Shown here in pieces: positions 1 through 10,217 of a DNA stretch of 64,000 bases. The position numbers were made by a program, and so were the translations under genes. The stretch's first letter is position 1, and each line of letters opens with the position of its first letter. Source of the stretch: Paenibacillus algicola (GTDB lineage Bacteria > Bacillota > Bacilli > Paenibacillales > Paenibacillaceae); NCBI RefSeq assembly GCF_005577435.1, contig NZ_CP040396.1, positions 3,734,501-3,798,500 of the forward strand, in the 5' to 3' direction. The notes beneath the pieces are model-generated. The model was not told where the DNA came from and searched no databases. It saw nothing but the letters and a program-made list of their open reading frames with translations.

Positions 1-334
1 CACTGCATCCTCTTTCATACCATGCCGATCCCCTTACGCCGGAGGATTCTTCACTGTCGTTCCAAGTTCTGAACAGCTTCCATGGCCTTCGTCCATATGC
101 GCGAGACTCGGCTTCCTCTTCCCCTCTTGCGAGGCCTTTTTGACGACGCGGCAGGATTCACTTTATGTTACAGCCTGGTATGTTGCTCGCCCTGTCTCTG
201 ACAGGTACTTATGTCGATACGCTTCTACGCACAGATTTCGCCATACGCAGGTATCCTAGCTACACAGGGGCTTGGTCCCTCCTGTGACCGGACTTTCACC
301 GGCTAGAGAATGCGTGCTTAGCTGGGCACGCCAC
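1..334 (-). mobile_element. Group II intron, 5' region (partial, runs off left edge)
   Basis: Read on the minus strand, the segment begins near 334 or 329 (GTGGCG or GTGCCC) and continues with group II domain I-like text: a GTGCCCAGC start, a short GCGTGC/GCACGC helix, a GGTGAAAGTCCGG block and a GGCGAGCAA block. It lies immediately behind the terminator at 337-373, the usual insertion context of bacterial class C introns. The reverse transcriptase/maturase gene would lie further left; an ATG at position 18 (minus strand) could be its first codon, but only six codons are visible. The assignment rests on remembered intron consensus and the terminator context. The exact 5' splice site is uncertain by about 5 bases. 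Confidence 0.7.
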
Positions 335-336
335 GC

Positions 337-373
337 AAAAAAGCGCCGCTGCCTGAAATCAGGCCCGCGACGC
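337..373 (-). terminator. Rho-independent terminator / intron target
   Basis: On the minus strand a GC-rich stem (GCGTCGC...GGCCTG with an ATTT loop and CAGGC...GCGGCGC) is followed by six T residues. It lies 34 bases after the stop of the gene at 407-1588 and directly abuts the group II intron. Confidence 0.8.
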
Positions 374-406
374 ATATATACGCTGTCTTCCTTTCGCAGC
401 CTGCTG

Positions 407-1588
407 TCAAGCCTCATCGGCCGAGGCGGCAGACTGCTGACTGGCTTCCAGGCGATACCCGGTGAGTCTGACGGCCGTCAGCCATTCCGGTTCACAGCAT
501 ACCTCGTTCATCCCCAGCCGATACACCGCTCTTAAATCGGCCGGCCGAATATCCCCCCCGGCGCGGATGTCCAGCTCCGGCTTGATGCTGCGCATGATAT
601 CTACAATCTCCTCCAGCCGGGAGCACTGCAGCGCCGGACCGCCCCAATCGCTGACGGGCTCCTCCAGCTCTATTATGCGGGCAGGCCCTCCCAGCGGCTG
701 CTGCTCCTGCAGAAGATGGAATCGCGATGCGCTCTCTATATCCATGACGACCAGATCTGCAGAACGCGCAATGCCGGCAGCATCAACAGGCCGCACATCG
801 GGGTGCAGCAAGGCGCCTACCTTACAATGCGCTTCCGGCCACCATGCTCCTAGCGTCTGCCGGCCCACTTCCTCAATGAAATCATATACGGCCAGCCATT
901 CCTCCTCCTGCATCGGCCACAGCGCCAGCAGCGCAAGCTCAAAGGGAATCTCCTCCTGATCACATCGGAGCATAGCGCGAAACATGGCCTCCAGCTGCAC
1001 ATCCTGAAGGGCTAGCCGTTCCTCCGGAGCTGCAGCCTGCCGGGCATCCCAGGCGAGACTGACGGAGCAAGGCTTGCCGTCTGCGGCCTGAAGCAGTCTG
1101 ATCCAGGACTCTGTCCATAAATACACCAAGCGCCCACGCTTGAGCTTTCTTTCCTCCTCGTCCTCCGTGCATGAGAGCCATGCCTCATACACGGCCAGCA
1201 GGCTTTCGTCCCGCAGCAGCTCTTCACCCCGGAGCAAGCCAATGCCCTGAGCCCCCCGCTGGAGACCGGCGCAAGCCCTGGCCACGGAGTCCGCGCGGCT
1301 CGTCACCCGCAGGCGGCGCTGGCCGTCACTCCAGCTCAGCAGACGCTGCAGCGAAGCTTCATCGCTGGAGGCTGCGCCCAGCCTCTGAGCGAGGATCGAC
1401 TCTATATCATCAGGCTGAGCCAGCAGCAGTAAAGCCTCCTCATGCGTGACACCCTTGCCGGCTGCCAGCTCTCCCAGCCCGGTCAGATCGAGTCCCTGCC
1501 CGGAATTACGCTCCCATTCCTTTCGGGCAAACCGATCATAAAAGCGCTTCCCTTGCTCGGCACCTTGTGTCCGTTTCGCTTCTGTCAT
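407..1588 (-). CDS. PEP-utilizing enzyme C-terminal-like protein, probably non-catalytic
   Basis: 393 residues. The middle and C-terminal parts resemble the PEP-binding TIM barrel of pyruvate phosphate dikinase and EI-type enzymes. There is a GAQGIGLLRGEELL segment near residue 113 (family: GAEGIGLxRTEHMF), a VGALLHPDVRP strand in place of the usual MxExP strand, and an end segment IRAGGDIRPADL...GMNEVCCEPEWL that lines up with the family's CGExxxDP...GxDYVSCSP. The catalytic Cys of that motif is replaced (AGGD), so PEP chemistry is unlikely. N-terminal phosphohistidine and ATP-grasp domains are absent. An AAGGGG ribosome binding site lies about 10 bases before the ATG. It is a single gene between its own terminator and metY. 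A regulatory or structural role is inference only. Confidence 0.6.
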   Translation of the reverse strand: MTEAKRTQGAEQGKRFYDRFARKEWERNSGQGLDLTGLGELAAGKGVTHEEALLLLAQPDDIESILAQRLGAASSDEASLQRLLSWSDGQRRLRVTSRADSVARACAGLQRGAQGIGLLRGEELLRDESLLAVYEAWLSCTEDEEERKLKRGRLVYLWTESWIRLLQAADGKPCSVSLAWDARQAAAPEERLALQDVQLEAMFRAMLRCDQEEIPFELALLALWPMQEEEWLAVYDFIEEVGRQTLGAWWPEAHCKVGALLHPDVRPVDAAGIARSADLVVMDIESASRFHLLQEQQPLGGPARIIELEEPVSDWGGPALQCSRLEEIVDIMRSIKPELDIRAGGDIRPADLRAVYRLGMNEVCCEPEWLTAVRLTGYRLEASQQSAASADEA

Positions 1589-1710
1589 GAGACTCTACCC
1601 CTTTTCGTGAATGGTATCGTATTCATGCTGCCGCCTCCATACCAGATTATTGTCCCGGGCCCCAAAATATACGGCTTTCCCCCATCTTTCTGAAGATGAA
1701 CCTGCGCGCA

Positions 1711-1755
1711 AAAAGACCCATCAAGCGGTTGTTCACCATGCTTGATGGGTCTTGG
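1711..1755 (-). terminator. Rho-independent terminator of metY
   Basis: Perfect 13-base arms (AGACCCATCAAGC / GCTTGATGGGTCT at 1714-1726 and 1740-1752), followed on the minus strand by a T run. It lies about 30 bases after the metY stop codon. Confidence 0.9.
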
Positions 1756-1781
1756 TCATATTGTGTAATGATAATGTCAGC

Positions 1782-3167
<1,386 letters not shown>

Positions 3168-3201
3168 ATCCTATTATTTTCATCGGAATTAAAAGGTGGT
3201 C

Positions 3202-4494
3202 TTAAAATTTAACAAGCTGATCCACATGTACCGGTAATCCGGTAGCAATGGCCTTGTTCGCGGCGATCCCGGTCAGAATGGATCTGGCACCGTCAATCTG
3301 GTCCGCCGCACGCTGGAACTTATCCTCCGCCGGCTCTCCGAACAGGTCATTCAGCAGGACAGGGTCCCCGCCGCCATGGCCGCCTTCCTTCTCTTCAACT
3401 TCAACCTCGTACGGTGCGCCGAACATAGGCAGTACGGTGAGCGTCTTGCCCTTTAAGGCGCCCTCAAGCTTCTTGTCGCCGCCCGAGTTCACGTAGGACT
3501 GCTCGACAATAGACATTTCAATCCGGCCCTTCGTGCCGTTGATCGCCAGACGGTAGCCTTCCCATGGCTGATAAGCCACGAGGGAATACGTCAGAATCGC
3601 TTTGTTGCGATATTGAACGATGACGCCCATCGTGTCTTCGATGTTAATCCCGTCACCGAATACGCTTTGGTCACGCTGATATCCGTCCTCTTCTTCGGCG
3701 TCGAGGTACATGGCCTTTAAATGGTCATTGGAATCCAAATGAAGCGCGAACGGATCATCCTTTGCAGCCGGGCTGCCGGTTGCCCGGTTATAGAACTCGG
3801 TCACCCCGCGCTCTTCCGCATTTTCTTTACCGTAGAACATAAGGTCGCCAAATGCAAAGACGGTTTGCGGCTGAGAACCGATCCAGAAGTTTACGAGGTC
3901 GAAATGATGTGTAGATTTATGAACCAGCAGTCCTCCACTGTTGCGCTTGTCCCGGTGCCAGCGGCGGAAGTAATCCGCACCGTGCTGGGTGTTCAGCAGC
4001 CATTCGAAATGAACCGAGGTTACTTTACCGATGGTTCCCTCCTGAATGAGCTCACGCACCTTGGTGTGGTGGGGAGCGTAGCGGTAGTTAAAGGTAACGC
4101 GGATGTTGCGGCCCGTTCTTTTGGAGGCGTCCAGAATTTCCTGGCACTTTTCTTCATCCACTGTCATCGGCTTCTCCGTAATTACATCACAGCCAAGCTC
4201 CATGGCGCGGATAATGTAACGATGATGGGTCCGGTCTACGCTAGTCACGATCACATAATCCGGCTTATGCTCCTGAATCATCTGGTCGAACTGATCTGCC
4301 GTATACATAGGAATTTCACGATGGTTGTATTTCTCTTTCAGCAGCCGATTGGCATACACCATCCGAGTCTTGTTGCTATCACAAAAAGCGATAAGCTCCG
4401 AGCGTTCTTGAAAATGCTCTGCAAGCGCGCCATAAAAAAACTCCGCCCGGCCTCCAGTGCCTACCTGCACATAACGTTTCTTCGTACTCATCAT
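3202..4494 (-). CDS. Gfo/Idh/MocA family NAD(P)-dependent oxidoreductase
   Basis: 430 residues. The Rossmann N-terminus (VQVGTGGRAEFFYGAL), a conserved TEKPM lysine motif near residue 125 and a long C-terminal alpha/beta domain place it in the sugar/inositol dehydrogenase-like family. These enzymes oxidise or epimerise sugar derivatives in the cytosol; the substrate cannot be read from sequence. It is divergent from an AraC-type regulator with a 126-base shared intergenic region, which suggests carbohydrate-inducible control. The ribosome binding site (AGGAGGCG) precedes the second of two adjacent ATGs (MM), so the exact start may shift by one codon. Confidence 0.85.
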   Translation of the reverse strand: MMSTKKRYVQVGTGGRAEFFYGALAEHFQERSELIAFCDSNKTRMVYANRLLKEKYNHREIPMYTADQFDQMIQEHKPDYVIVTSVDRTHHRYIIRAMELGCDVITEKPMTVDEEKCQEILDASKRTGRNIRVTFNYRYAPHHTKVRELIQEGTIGKVTSVHFEWLLNTQHGADYFRRWHRDKRNSGGLLVHKSTHHFDLVNFWIGSQPQTVFAFGDLMFYGKENAEERGVTEFYNRATGSPAAKDDPFALHLDSNDHLKAMYLDAEEEDGYQRDQSVFGDGINIEDTMGVIVQYRNKAILTYSLVAYQPWEGYRLAINGTKGRIEMSIVEQSYVNSGGDKKLEGALKGKTLTVLPMFGAPYEVEVEEKEGGHGGGDPVLLNDLFGEPAEDKFQRAADQIDGARSILTGIAANKAIATGLPVHVDQLVKF

Positions 4495-4530
4495 GATCGC
4501 CTCCTCTTATATTAGCTTCAGACTATAACA

Positions 4531-4596
4531 AATAAGCATTTATATCTCCGCATTTTATGCTTTGAAGTCCATAAATGCCGCTTATTTTGCTATAAT
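4531..4596. promoter_or_regulatory. Divergent operator/promoter region with inverted repeat
   Basis: AATAAG-CATTTAT (4531-4543) and ATAAATG-CCG-CTTATT (4571-4586) form an inverted repeat between the oxidoreductase and the AraC gene. TATAAT at 4591-4596 is the likely -10 box of the rightward AraC promoter; its -35 box is weak, as expected for an activated promoter. Binding by the AraC protein is inferred from position. Confidence 0.5.
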
Positions 4597-4620
4597 CTGT
4601 GTACAAGGGAGGCGGTATAA

Positions 4621-5493
4621 ATGATGAAAACACCGGTTCAAGGCAGCTATCAGGACCCATCCGGCTGGCTTAGTATCGAGTATGACCGCCGGGTGGGCTA
4701 TTTCTCCATGGCTACGGATCATATTCATGACCATTATGAGCTGTATTATCTTATTGAAGGGGAACGGATTTATTTCATGAAGGACCGGACCTACCGGATT
4801 CGGGCCGGCGATCTGGTATATGTAAACCGGAATGTGCTCCACAAGACGCTGGACAGCGGGCGAGGAGACCACGAGCGAGTCGTATTCTACCTGCAGCCTG
4901 ATCTTTTTGCCCGCAGCCTGGAGCCGCATCTGGTCCGCCTGCTGCTGGAGCCCTTCGAGCGGGACATTCCGATCCTGCGGCTGCCTGCCCTCGGCAGTGA
5001 TTCTGCAAGGAGCCTGGTGGAGCGCATTGTAGAGGAAATGGAGCATACCCGGCCGGGACGGGAGCTTCTGCTGCGACAGTGGACGGCCGAGCTGCTGCTG
5101 CACGCCTGGCGCAATGTCGCAGCAAGCACGGTTACGCCGGCGGATATTGAACCAATGCTGCATCCCACGATGCAGCAGATCGTCCGGGACTTGAATGAGC
5201 GCTTTGCCGAGCCGCTGCAGCTTACACAGGTTGCCGAGGCTCACGACATCAGCCCGTCCTACCTCAGCCGATTGTTCAAGCAGACGACCGGCTTCACGTT
5301 CAGCGACTACATTAATCTGCTTCGCATTCAGGAAGCCCAGCGGCTCCTGCGCGAAAGTCAGCTTCCTATTACGGATATCGCGTGGCAGTCCGGATTCTCG
5401 AACTTTTCCCACTTCGGCAAAATGTTCAAGCGCACGGTCAAGCTCTCGCCCCGGGAATACCGCCGGCAGTATCAGCTGCCGGACTCCCGCTGA
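4621..5493 (+). CDS. AraC family transcriptional regulator with cupin sensor domain
   Basis: 290 residues. The N-terminal half (residues 20-160) is an AraC-type cupin sensing domain (HIHDHYELYYLIEG, RIRAGDLVYVN). The C-terminal 100 residues carry two helix-turn-helix units (LTQVAEAHDISPSYLSRLF; LPITDIAWQSGFSNFSHF) and end with the family signature SPREYRR. GGGAGGCGG lies eight bases before the ATG. It probably controls the divergent oxidoreductase in response to a sugar; the ligand is unknown. Confidence 0.9.
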   Translation: MMKTPVQGSYQDPSGWLSIEYDRRVGYFSMATDHIHDHYELYYLIEGERIYFMKDRTYRIRAGDLVYVNRNVLHKTLDSGRGDHERVVFYLQPDLFARSLEPHLVRLLLEPFERDIPILRLPALGSDSARSLVERIVEEMEHTRPGRELLLRQWTAELLLHAWRNVAASTVTPADIEPMLHPTMQQIVRDLNERFAEPLQLTQVAEAHDISPSYLSRLFKQTTGFTFSDYINLLRIQEAQRLLRESQLPITDIAWQSGFSNFSHFGKMFKRTVKLSPREYRRQYQLPDSR

Positions 5494-5654
5494 ACCTTCC
5501 CCCAGCCGTATCCGGCTTCAGGAGAGGTATCCTCCGGTAACCAGTGCCACCTTCTCCTGAACAGCTCGTCCTGCAGCTTCCATTTTTAGCTCGCTCCCTT
5601 CAAGGTGTCGTTGTACGTGTTTCTTACCCTGCAGCGTACAATTTGCACCTCACC

Positions 5655-6518
5655 TCAGAAGCGGCTCTCCTCCAGCGCGTCCAGATGCAGGAAAAAAGCG
5701 TCCTCCAGCGTCGGCTCCTTCTCCTGATATTCCGGCCCCGGCGCGGTGTGTCCCATTTGGCGAACCGTTATGCCGCCGGGCGACATTTGGAAATGAATCA
5801 GCTTGCGCTCCTCGATCTCCTCAAACTGCTCCCGCGACACCTCGGCCTCCCATACGCTCGACGGAACGCACAGCTTCCATGTCCTTACCGGACCGTAATA
5901 CCGGATGCTTCCAAGGTGCAGCCAGGTCACGTAATCTGCCGCCTCCTCCCACTCGTTCAGCTCGTGAGCCGCCACCACAACGGTTCTCCCCCCTTTGGCA
6001 TAGTGGGCTAAATAGGTGATGAGGAACTTGCGTTCCTCGGCGTCCATCCCATTCAGCGGCTCATCCAGAAACAGAAAAGCGGGAGACGCGAGCAGCGCCT
6101 GAACGACCGCAATCCGCCGCTGGATGCCTTGGGACAGCTTTTTCACCTTCGTTCGCTGGTAAGGCTCCAATCGAAAATCCCGTATGAATCGGTTCACAGC
6201 CTCCCGGGAATACACGCCCTTCAGCTCAGCCAGGTAACGCAGCAGCTTCCCGGTCTTCATATCGCCGTACAGCTCGATGTTTGCAGGGACATATCCGATC
6301 TGGCTGCGGACCAGCGGCAGATCGTCTGCCGCCTTTCTGCCCTGATACCGAATGTTACCTGCATCCGGAGAGCGCAGCGTCGTCAGCAGCTCCATCAGCG
6401 TGGTTTTGCCGGCTCCATTGGCTCCGACAATCAGGTTCAGACCGCGCTGAATCTGGGCCCGCTCCACCTCCAGCCGGTATGTTCCCGCCTTCCGCTCCAG
6501 TCCCTCGATGTCAATCAT
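5655..6518 (-). CDS. ABC transporter ATP-binding protein
   Basis: 287 residues. Walker A GANGAGKTT (residues 32-40), signature LSQGIQRR, Walker B FLFLDEPLNGMD and an AHE switch histidine are intact. It is the last gene of a five-gene operon and overlaps the upstream membrane-protein gene by 8 bases. The C-terminal tail (from about residue 215) is typical of multidrug/antimicrobial-peptide exporter ATPases. It probably pairs with the membrane protein at 6511-7359. GGGAGGCG precedes the ATG by seven bases. About 160 bases beyond the stop hold only a weak TTGTACG/CGTACAA inverted repeat without a T tail. Confidence 0.9.
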   Translation of the reverse strand: MIDIEGLERKAGTYRLEVERAQIQRGLNLIVGANGAGKTTLMELLTTLRSPDAGNIRYQGRKAADDLPLVRSQIGYVPANIELYGDMKTGKLLRYLAELKGVYSREAVNRFIRDFRLEPYQRTKVKKLSQGIQRRIAVVQALLASPAFLFLDEPLNGMDAEERKFLITYLAHYAKGGRTVVVAAHELNEWEEAADYVTWLHLGSIRYYGPVRTWKLCVPSSVWEAEVSREQFEEIEERKLIHFQMSPGGITVRQMGHTAPGPEYQEKEPTLEDAFFLHLDALEESRF

Positions 6519-7359
6519 GAACCGCGCCTCCCTTCAAGGAGCTGCCCGGCTTCTGGCTTTGGCTGTAGGCTTTGTACAGCAGCGCACCTCCAAGAATAAG
6601 GAGCAGGACCTCCAGAGGCGTTTTCAACATCGACGTCCCGTTATCTATCGTCAGCACGGTCAGTAAAGCAATCCAGACTATATAGGCTAACAGCGCCGCA
6701 GCTACAGCATATCCCATCCCCTTGCGGAACAGCATGAACATCGCCGTCCCGCCGGTCAACAGGAGCACGCTCATCCATTCCAGCAGAAACGGCCCCATCC
6801 GGAAATAGGAGTATTCCACAGAAGCCGCGCGCAGTCCCAGCAAAAATGTACTGACAATCCCCAGCCCTGTAATCATGACGGTAACGGACAGCAGCCGGCT
6901 GTACAGGACAAGTGATGGGGGGTACGGCGTAATATGCTCTACAGCCCGCATACCGCGGTCCCGGGTCCGGCTGCTGAACAGCATGGAAGACATCAGCAGG
7001 AGGGGCGTCACCAGCGGGAAGTAGCCGCCGGGGATGCCGTTCATCCCGCTTGTCGCAGACTGGGGATCGATCAGCAGCACCAGCATACAGAACACAGCGG
7101 CGGCCGCAAGCAAAATGGACTTTTGATTCAGGCGCAGCTGATTTAGGAGCAGCTGCTTCAGCGAGGGCGGCTCCACCTCCGCATTAAATTCCAGCTTGAT
7201 TGTTGCATTATTCATTCTCAGCAGGTCAAATTCGCTTTGCAGCGATGAAATCAATTGCGATGTTTCCTCCGGTGTCGGCGGCGGCTGAATGGCACGGGTT
7301 AACGGCTCTCTCAGCTCGTCCTCCAGACGCTGCAGCTCAGGATCGGTAATGGGAGCCAT
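6511..7359 (-). CDS. Membrane protein, probable ABC permease subunit
   Basis: 282 residues. The soluble N-terminal 75 residues (acidic, helical) are followed by about six membrane segments, for example LLAAAAVFCMLVLLI near 85-100 and VMITGLGIVSTFLLGL near 157. No specific family motif is recognised. The position between an ECF sigma gene and an ABC ATPase, overlapping both (23 and 8 bases), argues for a transporter subunit. GAGGTG lies seven bases before the ATG. Confidence 0.7.
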   Translation of the reverse strand: MAPITDPELQRLEDELREPLTRAIQPPPTPEETSQLISSLQSEFDLLRMNNATIKLEFNAEVEPPSLKQLLLNQLRLNQKSILLAAAAVFCMLVLLIDPQSATSGMNGIPGGYFPLVTPLLLMSSMLFSSRTRDRGMRAVEHITPYPPSLVLYSRLLSVTVMITGLGIVSTFLLGLRAASVEYSYFRMGPFLLEWMSVLLLTGGTAMFMLFRKGMGYAVAAALLAYIVWIALLTVLTIDNGTSMLKTPLEVLLLILGGALLYKAYSQSQKPGSSLKGGAVHD

Positions 7360-8011
7360 AGGAATACACCTCGCTTTCTGGTTTTGTTCTTGAATGCTCT
7401 TTCCGGGCGTCAGCGCAAGACGGGGAGGCAGGAGGAGCCTGGGCGTCCTGCTCCGGGACAGAAGCGCTGGAACGGGGGGAGGCCATCAGGCTCTTCAGCT
7501 TGCGAAGGCCGCTATATAAATGCGTCTTGACGGTACTGAGCGGCAGGCCGGTCAGCCCCGAGATCTCCTGCAGCTTCATATCGTGAAAGAAACGAAGTGA
7601 GATGACATTTTGCTGTATCTCAGGAAGTGCCGCAAGGGAAGCGGCAATCTCCCTGGAGGTTTCCTGCCGCTCCAGCAGCTCCTGAGCCCCTGCCGTTTCA
7701 TCTGCGGCATCCGGCAGCTCCTCTGCAGGCAGCTTCTCGGAGCGGTACGCTGCGCTTTTCCAATAATCTCTGCACAGATTGAGCACCACCCGGTACAGCC
7801 AGGCCTTGACGTGCTCCAGCGCCCCGTGGCGGCGCAAATGGCGAATCAGACGCACAAACGTTTCCTGAACCATATCCTGTGCTTTTTCGCGGTCGCCCAG
7901 CTGGCCGGAGGCATAGCTGAGCAGCGGCCCGTGATAACGGGACACCAGCAGCTCAAACGCCTCCTGATCTCCCTCAGCCATCCGCTCGGTCAGCTTCTGG
8001 TCACTAATCAA
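7337..8011 (-). CDS. ECF-type RNA polymerase sigma factor
   Basis: Sigma-70 family, extracytoplasmic-function type. Region 2 contains AFELLVSRYHGPLLSYA and DMVQETFVRLI with VKAWLYRVVLN; region 4 contains LPEIQQNVISLRFF, EISGLTGLPLSTVKTHL and GLRKL. An unusual Ser/Ala/Pro-rich tail of about 45 residues follows region 4. A TTG at 8011 with GGGGGGAAG upstream looks like the start (224 residues); an ATG at 8029 in the same frame lacks a ribosome binding site. No anti-sigma gene is adjacent. The factor sits inside an ABC transporter operon that it may control, together with its flanking genes. Confidence 0.9.
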   Translation of the reverse strand: MISDQKLTERMAEGDQEAFELLVSRYHGPLLSYASGQLGDREKAQDMVQETFVRLIRHLRRHGALEHVKAWLYRVVLNLCRDYWKSAAYRSEKLPAEELPDAADETAGAQELLERQETSREIAASLAALPEIQQNVISLRFFHDMKLQEISGLTGLPLSTVKTHLYSGLRKLKSLMASPRSSASVPEQDAQAPPASPSCADARKEHSRTKPESEVYSYGSHYRS

Positions 8012-10217
8012 GCTCTTCCCCCCTCTCATGCACCGACATCATCTCATCCCATTTCTCATTCCATTGTTTATAAGACACCGGAGCCTCCGGCTGGTAATAT
8101 GCTTCTTCTCTGCCCGGCAGCCTCAAGCCGCTGCGGTAGAACTCATTCAGCAGGCCTTTCAGCTGCTCTGTCCTGCCGTCTTGAATCGCTTTCGCCGCCT
8201 GCGCGGCCAGCTTGTTACCCAGCCGATCCGGATCGGTGGTCTCATCCCCTTCATGAAGCAGGATCTGTACGGATCTTGCCCAGCCGTATGAATGCTTCAG
8301 CTCCGCGTCACTCAAGCCTTTTTCCTCTTTGTAATAGAGATACCAGAACAAGCTGCTGATCAAATGACGGACGTCCTGCTCTTGCTCCAGCCCTTCCTCT
8401 CTCAGTCCAGTCTGATTCCCGAACAATATCGTATTCATCCATTCCCCGGGAAGACTTTCTATATCATATTGATAATAATACTTCCCAGAAATGATCAAAT
8501 CACCTTTCAGATCGCCCCCTGCATAAAAGGGATGGTCTGTATATATAATCTGAACCCGCCTGGTGCGTAGGTCCTTCACCCATGTCTCAAAGTAGGCATA
8601 TCGGGTCTCCAAATGCTGCAGCAGTCCTTCCGCATAAAGCCGATCGTACGGCGTCGTAATGATCGTCACCGGAATCTTGTCGCTAGGCAGCTCCAGCAGA
8701 TCCCGGCTTCCATACAGTTCCACACCCCGCGTCTCTTCTCCCTCAAATCGCTGATACCCCGGCTTACGCTCGGTCTCCAGAATACTGGCATATACAGGAC
8801 AAGCATACCCCTCCAGGGTCAGCGACATTTGTGCGGGAGGCAAAATCAGTGGCCGGTACACGATGGCCTGATTATAAATTACGGAGTTCATGCCGCTCTT
8901 AAAATAAATAGGCTGATCCCCCGGCAGCGGGTACCAGGCTGCACTGGAAGGAAGGTTCACCTCGCAGCCTACGCTGAACAAGGAGCGGTTATAGGGCGGC
9001 TGGTACAAATAATCTCTCGGCTTGCCGGTATAGCTCACTGTAGCCTGCAGCTTCCCCGAGCCCCCCTCCGGCAGCAGGATGTCCAGATGATCCCCTTGGC
9101 GGTAATATTCAGCCTTGCGGTTCTCGATGCTGACATCGACGACCTGGAAGCTGCGATGCAGCGTTAGCGGAAATACCTGCCGGCTCTCCCCGCTGGATGG
9201 CGGGATGCTGAGCACTGCAGTCAGCTGAAGTGAGTCATCCTGCTGTCTTTGCAGATGTATATCATATTTTGTGATTTCATACTCCGGATAAAAGTCCGGC
9301 TTGTAATTATCTGGATTACTTGCTGAGAGCAGAGTAGGATCTGCCAGAAGCTGCTCATACACCTCATAACGCTCCTGCCACAAGCCAAGGAATGGCCGAA
9401 ATGCCGCGGTCGCCAGCAGTATGAACGCCAACGTCAATAAGGTCCAGAAGGCCAGATAACGCGTCGGGCGTTTCCGGTTCAGCAGCAGCAGGCTGAGTGA
9501 CAGCAGCAGCAAGGTAAAGGCAAGCACAAAGAGCCAGGACGCATTCAGCTCCTTCCGATACAGGGCAATGCCCCACACTTCAGAAGACATATTCAAGCTG
9601 TTCAGGAAGAATTGATTGAGATGAAATGCGGACAGGAACTCCAGTCCAATCTGTCCAATCAGAAAGATATCCATGAAAAAAGTCCCAAACATCCAGGCGC
9701 AAAAGCCGATGAGATAGACAACCCGATTGCCGATCCACACCGCCAGCAGCATAGACAGTGCCAGGGTAACCAGATAAGAAATTTCCGATTGTATCATGAA
9801 ATGCAGAAAATCTCTGCCTGCAATGTCTGCTGCAACCCCTTGTGTCCTCGATACATAATAAAGGACTGTATTCGCCGGCAAGGTATAGAGCAGGAGGTAC
9901 AGCTGGCCCACGGCATATTTGGCCGACAGCATCAGCGAGTAGGAAACCGGCAGGCTCCGGTTCCACTCGAAGGAAGGCTTGCGGACATCCCGGCGAATCA
10001 TAAGAATGCCGAGCAGCATAACCACACCCAGCGACAGCGTGTGGGCGATTGCATATCGTTCATACAGCTGCCTGAATACTCCTTGGTACTGCGAGAACGG
10101 AAGCTGATCCATATAGAGCAGAAACAGCAGTCCAAGGATTAACGGGAGCAGCAGGAACAAGGGATTGCCCAGTAACAGCCGGAGCTCCAGCTGGCACTGC
10201 CGTAGCCATTTATACAT
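8004..10217 (-). CDS. Multi-pass membrane protein fused to a large extracytoplasmic domain (ABC-associated)
   Basis: 737 residues. The first 280 residues hold about seven membrane helices (for example LFLLLPLILGLLFLLYM near 20-36 and WLFVLAFTLLLLSLSLLLL near 230). Residues 290-700 are predicted to face outside. They begin like the N-terminal beta domain of M1 aminopeptidase relatives (DIHLQRQQDDSLQLTAVLSI...) but show no HExxH zinc motif. The gene overlaps the ATPase upstream by 8 bases, with GGAGGG before the ATG, and overlaps the sigma gene downstream. The layout matches ABC-2 permeases with a peptidase-like extension. Function is inferred only as the membrane partner of the adjacent ATPase. 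Confidence 0.75.
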   Translation of the reverse strand: MYKWLRQCQLELRLLLGNPLFLLLPLILGLLFLLYMDQLPFSQYQGVFRQLYERYAIAHTLSLGVVMLLGILMIRRDVRKPSFEWNRSLPVSYSLMLSAKYAVGQLYLLLYTLPANTVLYYVSRTQGVAADIAGRDFLHFMIQSEISYLVTLALSMLLAVWIGNRVVYLIGFCAWMFGTFFMDIFLIGQIGLEFLSAFHLNQFFLNSLNMSSEVWGIALYRKELNASWLFVLAFTLLLLSLSLLLLNRKRPTRYLAFWTLLTLAFILLATAAFRPFLGLWQERYEVYEQLLADPTLLSASNPDNYKPDFYPEYEITKYDIHLQRQQDDSLQLTAVLSIPPSSGESRQVFPLTLHRSFQVVDVSIENRKAEYYRQGDHLDILLPEGGSGKLQATVSYTGKPRDYLYQPPYNRSLFSVGCEVNLPSSAAWYPLPGDQPIYFKSGMNSVIYNQAIVYRPLILPPAQMSLTLEGYACPVYASILETERKPGYQRFEGEETRGVELYGSRDLLELPSDKIPVTIITTPYDRLYAEGLLQHLETRYAYFETWVKDLRTRRVQIIYTDHPFYAGGDLKGDLIISGKYYYQYDIESLPGEWMNTILFGNQTGLREEGLEQEQDVRHLISSLFWYLYYKEEKGLSDAELKHSYGWARSVQILLHEGDETTDPDRLGNKLAAQAAKAIQDGRTEQLKGLLNEFYRSGLRLPGREEAYYQPEAPVSYKQWNEKWDEMMSVHERGEELD

